This document shows, piece by piece, positions 1-11,193 of a stretch of DNA of 64,000 nt (positions are counted from its first letter, which is position 1; each line of letters begins with the position of its first letter). Made by a program: the position numbers and the translations under genes. Origin of the DNA: Aquatica leii (Eukaryota; Arthropoda; Insecta; Coleoptera; Lampyridae); contig CM069434.1 in the NCBI GenBank assembly GCA_035610365.1, positions 96,460,806 to 96,524,805 on the forward strand, read 5' to 3'. The notes under the pieces are model-generated. The model saw only the letters and a list, made by a program, of their open reading frames with translations. It ran no database searches and was not told the origin of the DNA.

Positions 1-31
1 TACATATGACGACCGTTTTCTGTACAAATAA
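1..31 (+). CDS. C-terminal end of a conserved Polinton protein (copy A, partial)
   Basis: Codons 2-31 encode the last nine residues (TYDDRFLYK) and stop of the protein found complete in copy B at 25,998-26,345. The rest lies left of the window. The function is unknown. Confidence 0.6.
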   Translation, partial: TYDDRFLYK

Positions 32-112
32 TTTAGTATTTTTACTATACAATGTAATTACATGTAGGTAATAAAACAAAATATAACCAATAAAAACAAA
101 GTTTTATTCTTC

Positions 113-120
113 TATATAAA
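113..120 (+). promoter_or_regulatory. TATA box of the ATPase gene, copy A
   Basis: TATATAAA lies 60 bp before the ATPase ATG. A CAGTT initiator-like motif follows 28 bp downstream, at 140-144. The same arrangement is present inverted in copy B. The role is inferred from spacing. Confidence 0.5.
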
Positions 121-172
121 ACTTGTTTTATTTTGAACGCAGTTAGTTCTCGTTAAGATAACGACCATTAAC

Positions 173-838
173 ATGTACCAATTTCAGCATCCTTTCTCAG
201 CAATTGTTGCAGGACCCTCTGGATGTGGTAAATCTTACTTTATTGTAAACTTTATAAAAAATATGAATGATGTGTGTGACACTAAATTTGAAAATGTTAT
301 ATGGTTTTATGATGAGTGGCAACCTCTGTATAAAGATTTGCCAAATATAAAATTTCAAGAAGGATTACCGTCTATGGATTCTTTTGATGGAAGAGAACCT
401 AACTTAATAATCATTGACGATTTAATGCGCAAAGCAAACAGTGCTGTTGTAGATATATTTACTAAAGGTTGTCATCATAGAAACCTCAGCGTATTTTTCC
501 TAACTCAAAACGTCTTTCACCAAGGTAAAGGACAACGCGACATATCATTAAATGCCCATTACATAGTTCTATTTAAAAATCCACGAGATAAAGCCCAAAT
601 AAAACATTTAACGAGGCAAGTATACCCGGAAAACCCAAAGTTTTTAGAAGAAGCTTATAACGATGCAACATCGAATCCACATGGATATTTACTTTTTGAT
701 TTAAAACAGGGTACGCCTGACATTGTACGTTTTAGAACATCAATTTTTAACGAAGACGGCGCATGCTACATTTACATTCCTAAAAAAGGGTTTAAATACA
801 CAAGTTCAGATAAATATGACATCATTCAATCACAATGA
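173..838 (+). CDS. A32/FtsK-HerA-type genome-packaging ATPase (copy A)
   Basis: This 221-aa P-loop ATPase is of the type that pumps DNA into capsids of Polintons, poxviruses and virophages. The Walker A motif GPSGCGKS is at residues 14-21 and Walker B LIIIDDLM at about 78-85. An FFLTQN segment near residue 108 fits the sensor position of HerA/FtsK ATPases. The length is typical for Polinton ATPases. It opens the capsid block, and its TGA overlaps the next ATG (ATGA). The copy B homologue differs at one residue visible next to Walker B (K to E). Assignment rests on both P-loop motifs plus gene order. Confidence 0.9.
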   Translation: MYQFQHPFSAIVAGPSGCGKSYFIVNFIKNMNDVCDTKFENVIWFYDEWQPLYKDLPNIKFQEGLPSMDSFDGREPNLIIIDDLMRKANSAVVDIFTKGCHHRNLSVFFLTQNVFHQGKGQRDISLNAHYIVLFKNPRDKAQIKHLTRQVYPENPKFLEEAYNDATSNPHGYLLFDLKQGTPDIVRFRTSIFNEDGACYIYIPKKGFKYTSSDKYDIIQSQ

Positions 839-1164
839 CTAACGTACTCACTAAGCATGCTGAACTTCTACGGGCTTTGACAAAATTAGGACCTAATGAG
901 CGACAAGCTTTGCTAAAGTGTGCCAGCGATAAGCAAATACATTGTATCTGTGAATGCATTTACAATACTTTAAAAGGAAAAGTTCCTTTGTCAGGAACGC
1001 AGAAGAGACGGCTCTCTCGTCATAAAAACACGTTGAGACGAATAGTAAAACAGGGAGAATCCATTAAAAAGAAAAAAAAGATTTTATTACAACAAGGAGG
1101 CGCATTTCTACCGTTTCTCTTAGCACCCTTAATTAGCGGCGTGTTAGGAAGTCTTTTTAACTAA
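835..1164 (+). CDS. small basic protein with hydrophobic C-terminus (copy A)
   Basis: This 109-aa protein begins on the ATGA overlap with the ATPase. A basic central stretch with a run of lysines at about residues 78-82 precedes a glycine/leucine-rich hydrophobic tail beginning GGAFLPFLLAP. The layout recalls DNA-condensing or membrane-active virion proteins of adenovirus-like viruses, but I recognise no firm homologue. The virion role is inferred from its place between the ATPase and structural genes. It is intact in both copies with one visible substitution (RI/RL near residue 69). Confidence 0.7.
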   Translation: MTNVLTKHAELLRALTKLGPNERQALLKCASDKQIHCICECIYNTLKGKVPLSGTQKRRLSRHKNTLRRIVKQGESIKKKKKILLQQGGAFLPFLLAPLISGVLGSLFN

Positions 1165-1165
1165 T

Positions 1166-1867
1166 ATGGAACACGCTAAAAAGATGATTATCGTTCCCCC
1201 GGAATTAATACAGCGGTTAAAAACTACTCCTGAACCTACGCAAAACAATGTGTTGTCAGAGTTGGACATCGAAATGAACAAAGTTTTAAATTCAAAACTA
1301 GCAGATCACGATAAATGGAATATGTATAATCAGATTCTTCAAAGGTATTTACATTTTGTCGGTGAAAGCCGACAGCCTGTTAACATTTCAGTTGAAGAAG
1401 AAAAGATTACAAAGATGACGGATTCTGATATAATAAACACGTTACCTCCTACATACAAGAAAAAAGCGGAAAACTTTTTGCGGATTTTGAACACTTCAGG
1501 AAACATACTATGGGATAAGAATGGAGTTGTAACAATAAAAGGAGAAAATATACCATCTTCGAATATTATTGATTTAGTACATGACGCTATAAGACCGAGA
1601 AAAACTAGCAGTCCTAAAGGCTGGCAACAGCTTGCATCTTATATGAAAGAAATTAATTTTCCGCAAGAACTTATTGGAAATTTAAAACGTCGAGATGTTT
1701 CACAAACTAGAAATGAGCAACTAGCGGTAACTTCGCCACTTAGAAGTGATCAAAGTTTTGCGCCAAACTATGATGGTGATGACGAGTTGAGGCAGTTAGT
1801 AGCTGAAACCCCGAGAAGATCGAACCGCAGGTCAAGGGTTTTAAACTGGGAATCTTTCAAACTTTGA
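1166..1867 (+). CDS. conserved Polinton protein of unknown function, 233 aa (copy A)
   Basis: The ATG follows the previous stop after one base. The N-terminus (IIVPPELIQRL, then VLSELDIEM and a YNQILQRYL segment) and a middle part with LPPTYKKKA and a tryptophan-containing core resemble a protein seen repeatedly in insect Polintons, for which I know no established function. The C-terminal about 50 residues are basic and polar (RRSNRRSR), compatible with nucleic-acid binding. Copy B encodes what looks like the same protein. A virion or replication role is only inferred from its place in the block. Confidence 0.7.
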   Translation: MEHAKKMIIVPPELIQRLKTTPEPTQNNVLSELDIEMNKVLNSKLADHDKWNMYNQILQRYLHFVGESRQPVNISVEEEKITKMTDSDIINTLPPTYKKKAENFLRILNTSGNILWDKNGVVTIKGENIPSSNIIDLVHDAIRPRKTSSPKGWQQLASYMKEINFPQELIGNLKRRDVSQTRNEQLAVTSPLRSDQSFAPNYDGDDELRQLVAETPRRSNRRSRVLNWESFKL

Positions 1868-1869
1868 TA

Positions 1870-2924
1870 ATGGACACCGTATATTACGACCCAGCTCACG
1901 TTAGCGGGTTTGCGGGTGCAAATGACTTATTTCAATCAGTAAAGTATAAACATAATCGCCCCAGTGTTGAAAAATGGTTACAACAACAAGAATCGTATAC
2001 TATACATAAACCTAATAAAAACGGTTTCCAAGAAACAAATACATCGTAAACAATATGTTTGAATTATGGCAGGCTGATTTATGTGATATGCAAAGTTTGA
2101 AAAAATATAACGACAACTATAATTACATTTTAACCGTAATTGACGTATTTAGTAAAAAGGCTTGGGCTAGACCACTAAAAACTAAAACAGCTAAAAACGT
2201 TATTGATGCGTTTGCAGATATTTTTAAAGAATGTCAAAATAAACCTCTAAACATTCAAACGGATAAAGGAAAAGAATTTGTTGCACAAACTGTACAAAGT
2301 TTTTTTAAAGAACACAACACTTATTTTTACGTTACGAATAATCCGGATGTTAAAGCCGCTGTAGTTGAGCGATTTAATAGAACTCTTAAAACAAGAATGT
2401 GGCGCTACTTTACATATTCCAATTCATATCGGTACATTGATGTGTTACAAAATTTATTATTGTCTTATAATAATAGATATCATCGAAGCATTAAAATGGC
2501 ACCCAATGATGTAAATGATTCAAATATTTTACAAGTTTGGCAAAACCTGTATAGCAGTGGAGTTGGACTAGAACGAATACCTAAATATAAAGTCGGTCAA
2601 CATGTAAGGATTAGTAGAACTAAACAGATCTTTGAGAAGGGATATACAACAAATTGGAGCGAAGAAGTGTTTAAAATAAGCGAAGTTATTAATCGCAAAC
2701 CTCCTGTTTACCGAGTTGTTGATTTAAATAGCGAGCCAATTGAAGGAACGTTTTATGAGGAAGAATTACAACCTATTACAATTACTAGTGACACTAGATA
2801 TAAAATTGATAAAGTGTTGAAAGAAAAAGGTCCGGGAATAAATAAACAGTATTTTGTAAAGTGGCAAGGATATAGCGATAAATTTAATTCTTGGGTCCTA
2901 TCGAACGAATTGCAACAATTATGA
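1870..2924 (+). pseudogene. retroviral-type integrase with C-terminal chromodomain, frameshifted (copy A)
   Basis: Integrase is the DDE recombinase that inserts Polintons. Reading starts at ATG 1870 and is broken near 2018, where an A-run is one base shorter than in copy B; it resumes in the frame 2055-2924. The catalytic core shows the first Asp in WQADLCDM, the second in QTDKGKEF and the Glu in VVERFNRTLK. A chromodomain-like module (YFVKWQGYSDKFNSW) ends the protein, as in many Polinton and Ty3-type integrases. The stop overlaps the next gene as ATGA. The lesion is a homopolymer indel, so the gene may be intact in the living insect. Confidence 0.85.
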
Positions 2925-3760
2925 ATACCGAGAATGAGTTTTATTTAACATTGCTAAGTAATAGTTCTATGAATTACTACCCTAACAATACAACTGCAAA
3001 TTTTATGACACAATTACCTAAACGAGTAAGATTGACTGGAGAATGGGTTGTTGGAATTTCTGAAATTCAATATCCGTGTTCGTTTTTAGCAGTTGGAGAA
3101 ACTGATAACTTAATGTACTATAGGACTGAACCACCCGAAGAACACGAGTTAAGTCTCGAAGAAGTCTTAAATCTTGCAACGAAACATTTTCTTGACAATA
3201 AAGATTCAATTCATTTTTCTTATCAAGAATGGCATATTGTAAAAATTTCTCCAGGAAACTACGAATCAATCGAAGACGTTATTACTGAAATTAATAACCA
3301 CGAAATAATAAGGAAACTGATAAACTTTAAATACAACAGAATAACAAAAAGAGTTTTCTTAAAAGTAAACACGACATTATCGGTAGTCGGTTTTTCAAGA
3401 AGATTAGCACTTCAATTAGGCTTTCAACCCGATCAAAATTTAGCAAAAGAAAAAACTTCAGCTCATCCAGCAAACATATGGACAGGTATACCATCTCAAA
3501 TGTTTATTTATTGTGATATTGTAGAACCACAATTAGTAGGAGATGTCTTAGCACCTTTATTACGAATTGTCAATGTCACTTCTGACAATTACAATTACGG
3601 ATGTCACAAAGATGTAGTGTTTTCTCCTGTACATTACATACCTCTGATGAGAAAAGAGTTTGAAAATATAGAAATAAATATAAGAACCGACACGGCAGCT
3701 TCTATGCCATTCGAGTTTGGAACGTTGAATTTGAAACTTCATTTCAAAAAACTTAACTAA
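2921..3760 (+). CDS. Polinton minor capsid (penton-like) protein (copy A)
   Basis: I choose ATG 2921 (279 codons), which overlaps the integrase stop, over the longer frame opened by a TTG at 2891. The N-terminus FYLTLLSNSSMNYYPNN followed by FMTQLPKRVRLTGEWVVGISEIQYP matches the conserved insect Polinton protein usually interpreted as the minor capsid or penton, a single jelly roll. No signal peptide or membrane helix is seen. It lies upstream of the pVI/pX-like and major capsid genes. The role comes from the known Polinton gene set; no structural check was possible. Confidence 0.75.
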   Translation: MNTENEFYLTLLSNSSMNYYPNNTTANFMTQLPKRVRLTGEWVVGISEIQYPCSFLAVGETDNLMYYRTEPPEEHELSLEEVLNLATKHFLDNKDSIHFSYQEWHIVKISPGNYESIEDVITEINNHEIIRKLINFKYNRITKRVFLKVNTTLSVVGFSRRLALQLGFQPDQNLAKEKTSAHPANIWTGIPSQMFIYCDIVEPQLVGDVLAPLLRIVNVTSDNYNYGCHKDVVFSPVHYIPLMRKEFENIEINIRTDTAASMPFEFGTLNLKLHFKKLN

Positions 3761-3761
3761 C

Positions 3762-4205
3762 ATGGCGTGTCCATATCAACAATATTACATTAATCAAGCC
3801 GGTAGTGGAATTGGTGTTATTTACCGAGGGGCCCCATATCAAAGAGGTCATGAAATTGGAAGTTGGTTGGGGGGTATATTTCGTTCAATTTTACCATTGT
3901 TTAAGTCAGGCGTGAAAGCAGTAGGAAAAGAAGCGTTGAGGACGGGAAGTAATATTTTAGGAGATATTGTGGAAAACCGACCAATCAAAGAATCGTTTCA
4001 AGATAGAATGCGCGAAGCCGGTCAGAGTCTGAAGCGCAAAGCAGACACTAAAATTGAAAATCTGATGCAGGGCTCTGGATATAAAAAACGGCGTCAAAAC
4101 ATAACTAGTCATTCTCTGTCTGTAATTAACAAGAAGACGTCAAATTCTAGACGCAAGCCTGCTAATTCAAAAGTTAATTACAACGATATTTTTGACAGAA
4201 ATTAG
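3762..4205 (+). CDS. pVI/pX-like minor virion protein (copy A)
   Basis: This 147-aa basic protein carries a glycine-rich N-terminus (GSGIGVIYRGAPYQRGHEIG), an amphipathic segment (WLGGIFRSILPLFKSGVKAVGKEALRTG), and a lysine/arginine-rich tail with KKRR near residue 109. The layout resembles a protein found next to the major capsid gene in insect Polintons and recalls adenovirus internal capsid proteins. A membrane-active or DNA-linked role is inference. It starts one base after the previous stop and ends two bases before the major capsid ATG. Copy B's version has two frameshifts. Confidence 0.62.
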   Translation: MACPYQQYYINQAGSGIGVIYRGAPYQRGHEIGSWLGGIFRSILPLFKSGVKAVGKEALRTGSNILGDIVENRPIKESFQDRMREAGQSLKRKADTKIENLMQGSGYKKRRQNITSHSLSVINKKTSNSRRKPANSKVNYNDIFDRN

Positions 4206-4207
4206 TA

Positions 4208-5521
4208 ATGGCTTTTCTTCATGCTCAATCTTGCGAATGCATTAAATCTGAATTAGATTTATTTGCCCTCCCATCAACTCAAACAAGTATAGAATCTGGC
4301 GAATGGATTTTCTATAAGCCGCTATCTTCGTTAACTGACGACGCACCGATTGAATTTGTTATACCTGGCAACGGCAATGATTATTTAGACTTAAGCCAAA
4401 CAATGTTGTATGTAACAGCCAAAATCGTGAGACATGACGATACTTCGTTAAACGTTGAGGATGTTGTAGGACCCGTAAATAACTGGTTACATTCACTATT
4501 TAGTCAAGTTGAGATTTATTTAAATCAGAAACTTGTATCTCCGCCTAATAATACGTATGCATACCGTTCTTATATTGAAACTTTACTAAACTATGGACCA
4601 GAAGCAAAATCTTCACATGTATCGTGTAGTTTATGGCATAGTGATACACCAGGAAAAATGGATAATTTGACGGAAGACAATGTAGGATTCATTAAAAGAA
4701 AATCTTTTACTTCCGAAAATAACCAAATCGAGATGATAGGACATGTCCACTCTGACATATTTAATCAAGAAAAATTTCTTGTTAACGGCGTCGAAATGAA
4801 GATAAAATTTGTTCGTTTAAGAGATTCGTTTAGTTTAATGGCTAAATTAGGGTCTACATACAAGGTGAAAATTTTAGAAGCCAGTCTTTTAGTAAGAAGA
4901 ATGAAAATCAATCCTACAATTTTAATTGCACACACAAAAGCGTTAGAATCTACTTCTGCAAAATATCCAATAACCAAAGCCGATGTTAAAGTATTGACTA
5001 TTCCATCAGGGATTCAACGAAAGTCTTTAGACAACGTTTTCTTAGGCCAATTACCTAAACGTTGTATTATTGGATTTGTGTCAAATAAAGCGTTCAATGG
5101 AGATTACGCCACCAACCCGTTTAATTTTCATCATTATAAAATTAATTATCTGTCTTTGTATATTGATGGCCAGCAAATTCCGTCAAAACCACTTCAACCG
5201 GATTTTACAAAATCAGGCTTGTACGTGCGAGCATACCATACTTTATACTCCGGAACCGGCATTCATTTCTTAAATGAAGGAAATGATATATCTCGAGAAG
5301 ATTACCCTAAAGGTTACTGTTTAATGGCTTTTGATTTAACACCGGATTTATCGGCAAATGCTAATACACATTGGAATCTTGTAAAGAATGGGTCGTTGCG
5401 CATAGAAGTCGGATTCGAAGATGCGTTAAGTGAAACTATAAACTGTTTAGTTTACGCAGAATTTGACAACGTCATAGAAATTGATAAACATAGAAATGTA
5501 ATGGTAGATTTTAGTAGTTAA
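4208..5521 (+). CDS. major capsid protein, double jelly-roll (copy A)
   Basis: This 437-aa protein has the typical N-terminus of insect Polinton hexon-like capsid proteins (HAQSCECIKSELDLFALPST, then SGEWIFYKPLSSLTDD). Residues DYLDLSQTMLYVTAKI and the NNWLHSLFSQVEIYLNQ segment fit the first jelly roll, and the YSGTGIHFLNEGNDISREDY region lies in the second. The length is usual for the family. It would form the pseudo-hexameric capsomers if virions are made. The copy here has the longer C-terminus; copy B differs in its last residues because of a one-base deletion. Confidence 0.88.
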   Translation: MAFLHAQSCECIKSELDLFALPSTQTSIESGEWIFYKPLSSLTDDAPIEFVIPGNGNDYLDLSQTMLYVTAKIVRHDDTSLNVEDVVGPVNNWLHSLFSQVEIYLNQKLVSPPNNTYAYRSYIETLLNYGPEAKSSHVSCSLWHSDTPGKMDNLTEDNVGFIKRKSFTSENNQIEMIGHVHSDIFNQEKFLVNGVEMKIKFVRLRDSFSLMAKLGSTYKVKILEASLLVRRMKINPTILIAHTKALESTSAKYPITKADVKVLTIPSGIQRKSLDNVFLGQLPKRCIIGFVSNKAFNGDYATNPFNFHHYKINYLSLYIDGQQIPSKPLQPDFTKSGLYVRAYHTLYSGTGIHFLNEGNDISREDYPKGYCLMAFDLTPDLSANANTHWNLVKNGSLRIEVGFEDALSETINCLVYAEFDNVIEIDKHRNVMVDFSS

Positions 5522-5571
5522 GAATACTCGACACTTTACTCAACTTAGTTATTAATTAACACTCGAGAAGA

Positions 5572-6125
5572 ATGGACGCGTTTGTTGATTTGCAAGGTTT
5601 TCACGGAGCAGACAAAAAATTTATTCCTAAAGAAGTTGCGGTTGTTTCGTCAGATGGTGACTATTGCGAAGTTTTGCTCATAAAGCCACCGATGCCTTAT
5701 TCTACTTTGCCAAAATCAGTGAAAAACGAAGTTTATTACTTGGAAAATTATTTTCATGGTCTAAAATGGAGTACTGGATATATAAATTTTGAAGATTTCG
5801 AAGACGAACTTAGAAAATTGTTGACGCCTTTTAACGGTATTTTTGTTAAAGGTTATGAAAAGCAAAACACTTTAAATTTTTAAATAAACCGGTAGTTAAC
5901 ATGGAGGGGCTCAGTTGTCCAACCTTTAAAGAACTAAAAAAAGAGATGCAAGCAATCAAATGTCTACATCATCACATTGAAAGCCCTTCGTGTGCTCTGG
6001 AACACGCTTTAATTTTATGTAAATGGTCAAAGAAAAATAGCAGAGATGAATGCGGTACAAATTCAACAATGTTTGAAGAATATCCCGACCACCAAGAATG
6101 TACATCGACTTGTATGTGCTTCTAA
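5572..6125 (+). pseudogene. conserved insect Polinton protein, split by a one-base indel (copy A)
   Basis: Two frames, 5572-5883 and 5901-6125, together match one protein read in a single frame through this point in copy B. A T-run at about 5876-5880 is one base shorter here and causes an early stop. The N-terminal FVDLQGF and KFIPKEVAV and the central LLIKPPMPYSTLPKS are widespread in insect Polinton proteins. The second part has spaced Cys/His (KCLHHHIESPSCALEHALILCKW). The pattern might be an RNase-H-fold nuclease, but no complete catalytic set is visible, so the function is left open. It overlaps the start of the protease gene. Confidence 0.6.
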
Positions 6126-6516
6126 TCAACTGCCATGGCGTATACAGAGACCTTGTGCTATTATCGCAAACACCGATCCTTCCTATAAACCTGTTGAACA
6201 TTGGGCAGCGTTTTACATTGATGAATATGGACATGGAGAATACTTTGATTCTTTTGGAAGACCACCTTTAGGATATCATAAAAAATTTTTAGAAAGAAAT
6301 TGTTGTACTTGGACTTTTAATTGTAAAATTTTACAAGATTTTCATTCTGTGTTTTGCGGTCAATATTGTCTGGTATATTTATATTTTAAACTTTGTAACA
6401 CAAACATGATAGAATTTTTAGAAATATTTAATAATGATTTAACAAAAAATGATGTATGCATTAGTTTATTGTATAACTTGTATTTTAAAAAAATCAATGT
6501 ATTAGATGTTTTATAA
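6046..6516 (+). CDS. adenain-like cysteine protease (copy A)
   Basis: This 156-aa C5-family (adenovirus maturation protease) enzyme is expected to cleave capsid precursors. Visible catalytic residues are His52 in EHWAAFYID, Asp68 in YFDSFG, Gln97 in LQDF and Cys104 in FCGQYC. The Gln-to-Cys distance of seven equals that in adenain (Gln115, Cys122). The ATG lies inside the preceding conserved protein frame, so the two genes overlap by about 80 bp. It ends the capsid block. The copy B version is also open, with a few substitutions. Confidence 0.88.
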   Translation: MNAVQIQQCLKNIPTTKNVHRLVCASNQLPWRIQRPCAIIANTDPSYKPVEHWAAFYIDEYGHGEYFDSFGRPPLGYHKKFLERNCCTWTFNCKILQDFHSVFCGQYCLVYLYFKLCNTNMIEFLEIFNNDLTKNDVCISLLYNLYFKKINVLDVL

Positions 6517-7044
6517 TATTTATTGTACATTAATAAAAAATAAAGAAAAGAGTAAATTGAAATTTAAGTGTTTTATTGAAAGACAAATATTTAATCATAT
6601 ACAAATAGAATGATAAAGTTTGAAGTATTTAATAACATATACAAAAATAAACAGTGAAAAGCAATACATAAAGATTAATTATTTACAAAGAATAAACTAT
6701 TAACAAAATTGCTTATTTAAGAATTAAATAACATTAATAAAATATAAAAATAAATCAACTAACATGTAATAATAATAACAAAATACTTAAATGTACTTAG
6801 ATCAAAGCCGTTATTTGCATTTGAAATATTTAAATTGAAAATTATTTTTAACAAAAACTTTATACAAATACCTAAGAATAAAATTAAAATTAAAAAATCA
6901 TTGTAACAATAAAAAGCAAAAGATTACCTATTTACATAAAAAAAATAAAAGTATTAAAAAATTACAATATACTAACTAATAATAATTAAAAAACAAAAAA
7001 CTAAATAAATAAATAAATGAATAAAACAAACCACTACAACGTTA
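6517..7044. other. AT-rich gap between convergent protease and polymerase genes (copy A)
   Basis: No ORF of note. It contains AATAAA-type polyadenylation signals in both directions, for example AATAAA at about 6533 behind the protease. The same sequence recurs inverted in copy B (18,991-19,515). It probably serves as a shared 3' end region. Confidence 0.5.
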
Positions 7045-10000
7045 TCACCGGTAACCGTATGGAAGTGTATCCATACTATCTTCTAAACGACGTCTCTTTG
7101 TATAATTTACCCGAAACACTTTTCGTTCAGGTCGCGACAAAACATCAAATGTGGAATTCCTACAAATACGTCGATCCGTCTGAACATACGTATCCTCGGC
7201 TTGATCCAAAACCATGCTTCTAAGGGTTTCAAAATTGACATTCTGCGAATTTTTAAAGTTAAGAGTAATACCTTTAACTTTACAAATATATTCGTGTTGA
7301 TTCGAATTAGTCGAAAACACCTTAAAAGCATAATTCTTCGGACCTCCGCTGACAAATTCTACAATTTTACTACCAGGACCGTAGCATTCGACTTCATCCG
7401 TCATATCGCCCAGAAAATCTCCTGTCACGGGGACCCATTCACCTGGCTTTTCAGTAAAAATTATAGAATCCGTATCGAAGTAAAGGACACGTCGGCCCAA
7501 TTGTTTCAAGTATTTGTACAATTCCAAACGTGCATTAGCAGTTGTATACGCCGCCAAAGCAACATTTACAGTTTTCAACGGTACGATACCTTCGTCCGGC
7601 CTATCCCAATTCAAAATAATGGTGTCATCATCAACAGTGGTTAGCGAGTGAGCCTCTACCGAAGGATCAGTAAGCATCTTGAATAAATCATAAGGGTCCT
7701 GTATGATTGAAGATTGCATTAGATTTTCACGTTGGGCAAATTTGCCCCAAAATGAATTTAAACATAATTTAGCAATGTATCTCATTCCTGGATTAACAGC
7801 AATATTCAACTTATCTAATGCAATACCCTCTCGTTCGAGATACTCAGTTACATACCGATCCTTTCCTTGATCATCCGTACACCAAGAGGGCCACCCGCTA
7901 GACTCCTGTTTCAATTTCAAAAAATTGTCTACGTATTTTGTGAATAAACCCCCAGATCTAGAACTTCTATTATACTGTGCAATCTCATATTCCCAAATTT
8001 CTAAAATTTCTAACACTTTGTACCCTTGTGACAACGCTTCTCGAAGTTCGTCTGCAACGTAAGTACCGGTAAACTTACGTTCATCGTCTGTATGACAACA
8101 ATCACCATTAAACATGTTTTCGCCGCAAACTCTACATAAAATAAACATAAGTTTACCGTGCATTCTACAAGGCAGAACGGGGTGGTATAGGCTTGTGGGT
8201 GGAAGGACGGTGCATTTAATGATGCCTTCAACTACGTCTAAGGACAACTGCTTACAGACATCATTACCTACATGGATTTTGGGATGACCTACAGGGTATT
8301 TACCATACTTGTTGACAAATGGATAAAGGGAGCACACGTCAAGGTAACGGATAGACTCGTTTTCTTCCGCCTTGTAGTACAATTTGACGGCGTTGGTACG
8401 ACCTCCGAAAAAACTGTCACGAGGGTTCAAAGGGGTATTCCGAATTATGGCATGACTAACTGTGAATGCTAAGGCCTGATTATTAATTTTGAGAAATTGC
8501 CGAAATTTACACTCCTTCATTTCCACTAAGTTATAACCAAAAGAACGGATGCGGGTCGCTGTAGCCTCCGTTTTTTCGCGCTTTGCAAACATTGTATCCT
8601 GTTTATCGGCACTAAGTTCAGCTGTTTGATCTGGAAAACAGATCTCGCAGCCATGAAAATAGCAGCCATGAAACTGATATACGGTGTTTGTAGCGTGACA
8701 AAAACCGTCGACTAAGAAACCCTCTTTCAGTTTAACTTCGCGGGAATTTCCGGCGTGTTGAATTTTGATATTTAAAGTATGTTCTAACCAAAGCAACCAT
8801 TGAATTGCAATGGTAGATTGCTTATCAGCCATTCTGTATCCGTTGGGAGGAATGAGTCCAATAGAGTTTTCGGTTAAATAATTACGTCTAAAAACCGTAT
8901 TACATGCTCCAGCAATTGTACAAGACTCACGAAAAGGGTCAACTCCGTTAGAAGTGGTGAAACGGTTCCAAAATTCTAAGCACGCTTTTCTTAAAATGTT
9001 GACGTCCGAAATGCAGTATTTTACAATCTCAATATTAAAATCAAAAACATAATTATTATTTACTTGTTCTTGGTACCATTTCACAAAATCATTTCTAACT
9101 GAAGTTGACATTTCGTCATAACCGTAATAATGCATAGGTGGTAAGGGTCCAACATAATTTTGATTTGTCAGCGTATTAAAGAAATGAGGGAAATAACCTT
9201 TAGTGCCAGAGAAGTTAAATGTTTTTGGGAGTTTCGCTAGAGGCATTGGCATATAATTGATGGAATCGATAAATTTAATGTTACCGTCGCAATTAATACT
9301 CATTAATTTAGTTCCGTTAGTGATGATCTTAGGGTTCCATGCATTACGATTTTTAAAAAGCGATTTTAAAACAAATGCCCCGTCATACCCTTTCATATTA
9401 TGTGCCAATGCCACTATACTGCTGCCTTTAGTAGTTTTCTTTTTTAAAGCCGAAACATAATTTAGAAAATCGTCGACAGGGTTTATTGTGAAAATATGTT
9501 GCCGTTTACCACAGCTAGAGCAATCTTGGTTAACGTCGTCAATATTAGTACATGAATTGCAAACCTGTTGTGCTACACATAACGTGGGCACGTGTAAAAA
9601 CATATTTGTAGTTCCAGATATTGGAGTATCCTGTCGACATTCAAAATCATAAAAAATAAAAACAAAATTTTGATTTAACCTTTTTTGATTTAGATTACTT
9701 TTACTCATAAAACATAAATGTCGGACTGGTTTTTCGATACAACAATTAGGACAGTACTTGTAGCCGCGCTTATGCGGTTTGGACTTATTCACCCATACAC
9801 TATTAAGGCATGACTTACACCTATTCAAAATCTTACACAATTTCTGGGCATGATTTGCAAAGCAGTCGGGACCACGAAAATCTCTGTTACACGAATTGCA
9901 TAATATAAGTTCTAAATCTTTATTACAAGGAGGAGTTGAATGACAGGCCGGACAAATGTACTTACAGTTTTTATGTTCAATTTTGTGTTTGTACGAAAAC

Positions 10001-11123
10001 GGCACATTTCGCAAAAGAACGTCGTTGAAAACGCTGAACACAGATTAGTAATAACGTTGTAGTGATTTTTTTCAAAAATTAAATTTAAAACTATCCTATC
10101 ATTAGTGCGCGGCCCTTCAAAGTATACAGATTTGCCTAAAACAATTTTGTTGAGATTATATGAATACTATAAAATAAAGTATTTACCTAGGCGATTATTG
10201 TACACTACAATTGTATAATTTACAAGATGATCCTGAAATTTTTGAATATGCTCCCTAGTTCCAGCATGGCTTAGATTGACGTTAGCGTTTTTGCATAACA
10301 ATTCGGCTCGCTCCTTAGTTGTTACATTTCCTGCTAATTGCAGACTGTGTATTAGAGGGTCTTTAGATCTCCACGCCATTGCTAAAACCAATGCCCGGGC
10401 GAGGCATAAGGTATCGGAATTTTCAACGACAATAATCCCTTTTTTACGCCGACAGAACTCTTCGTAGCTGACTCCAGCCATTCGATCTCCTCGACGCTCC
10501 ACCATGGCCAACAGGCAGGGTTACGCGGTCTACATGCAGACGTAAGGAATCGGCAGAAAAGAAATTAGCGTTACTTTGTAAGATTTTTTCTAAAGTCGCC
10601 ATAATAATTTTAGAATTTAACTGATCCTTACGCCTGAACGAGATGCCAATCGGTTTATCGGGAAAGTTTTCATTACGCAAAACAACGCCTACACGGTCTG
10701 ACGGGTATGCTCCAACCAGCATATGTTCTAGCATTTCGTTAAACGCTTTCTAAAAAATAATAAAATTAAGCGAAACTCATATTTATAAATTAAAAGAATT
10801 ACCTCTAGCCAGATCATAGGGTTCGAAGATCCATGTACATCTTTGAATCTAAAAACTATGGTTTTTGCTGTAGTTTTAAATTTTTTAATTTCTTTTTCAC
10901 CTTCGCTTATAATGTCAAGATGACTGAAGCTTTTTCCTGACTTTAAACCTCTTCCAACAGGCGTCTATAATAATAATTCAGAACTTTTAAATTTTGTTAA
11001 TTATTTTTAGAAGGCACTTACACCAGAGTGAATCATTCGGGATGTCGATGGCTGCAGATCAATGGAAGGGTTAAATGATGCCTGCGCATTAACTAAAGAC
11101 TTGGAGTTCTGCAATTCATGTAT

Positions 11124-11193
<70 letters not shown>

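Noticed and set aside
9983..10041. GTG start of the ~1,000-codon polymerase frame in copy A
   Set aside because: It lies inside exon 5; the first residues are out of frame with the spliced gene, and upstream exons match copy B.
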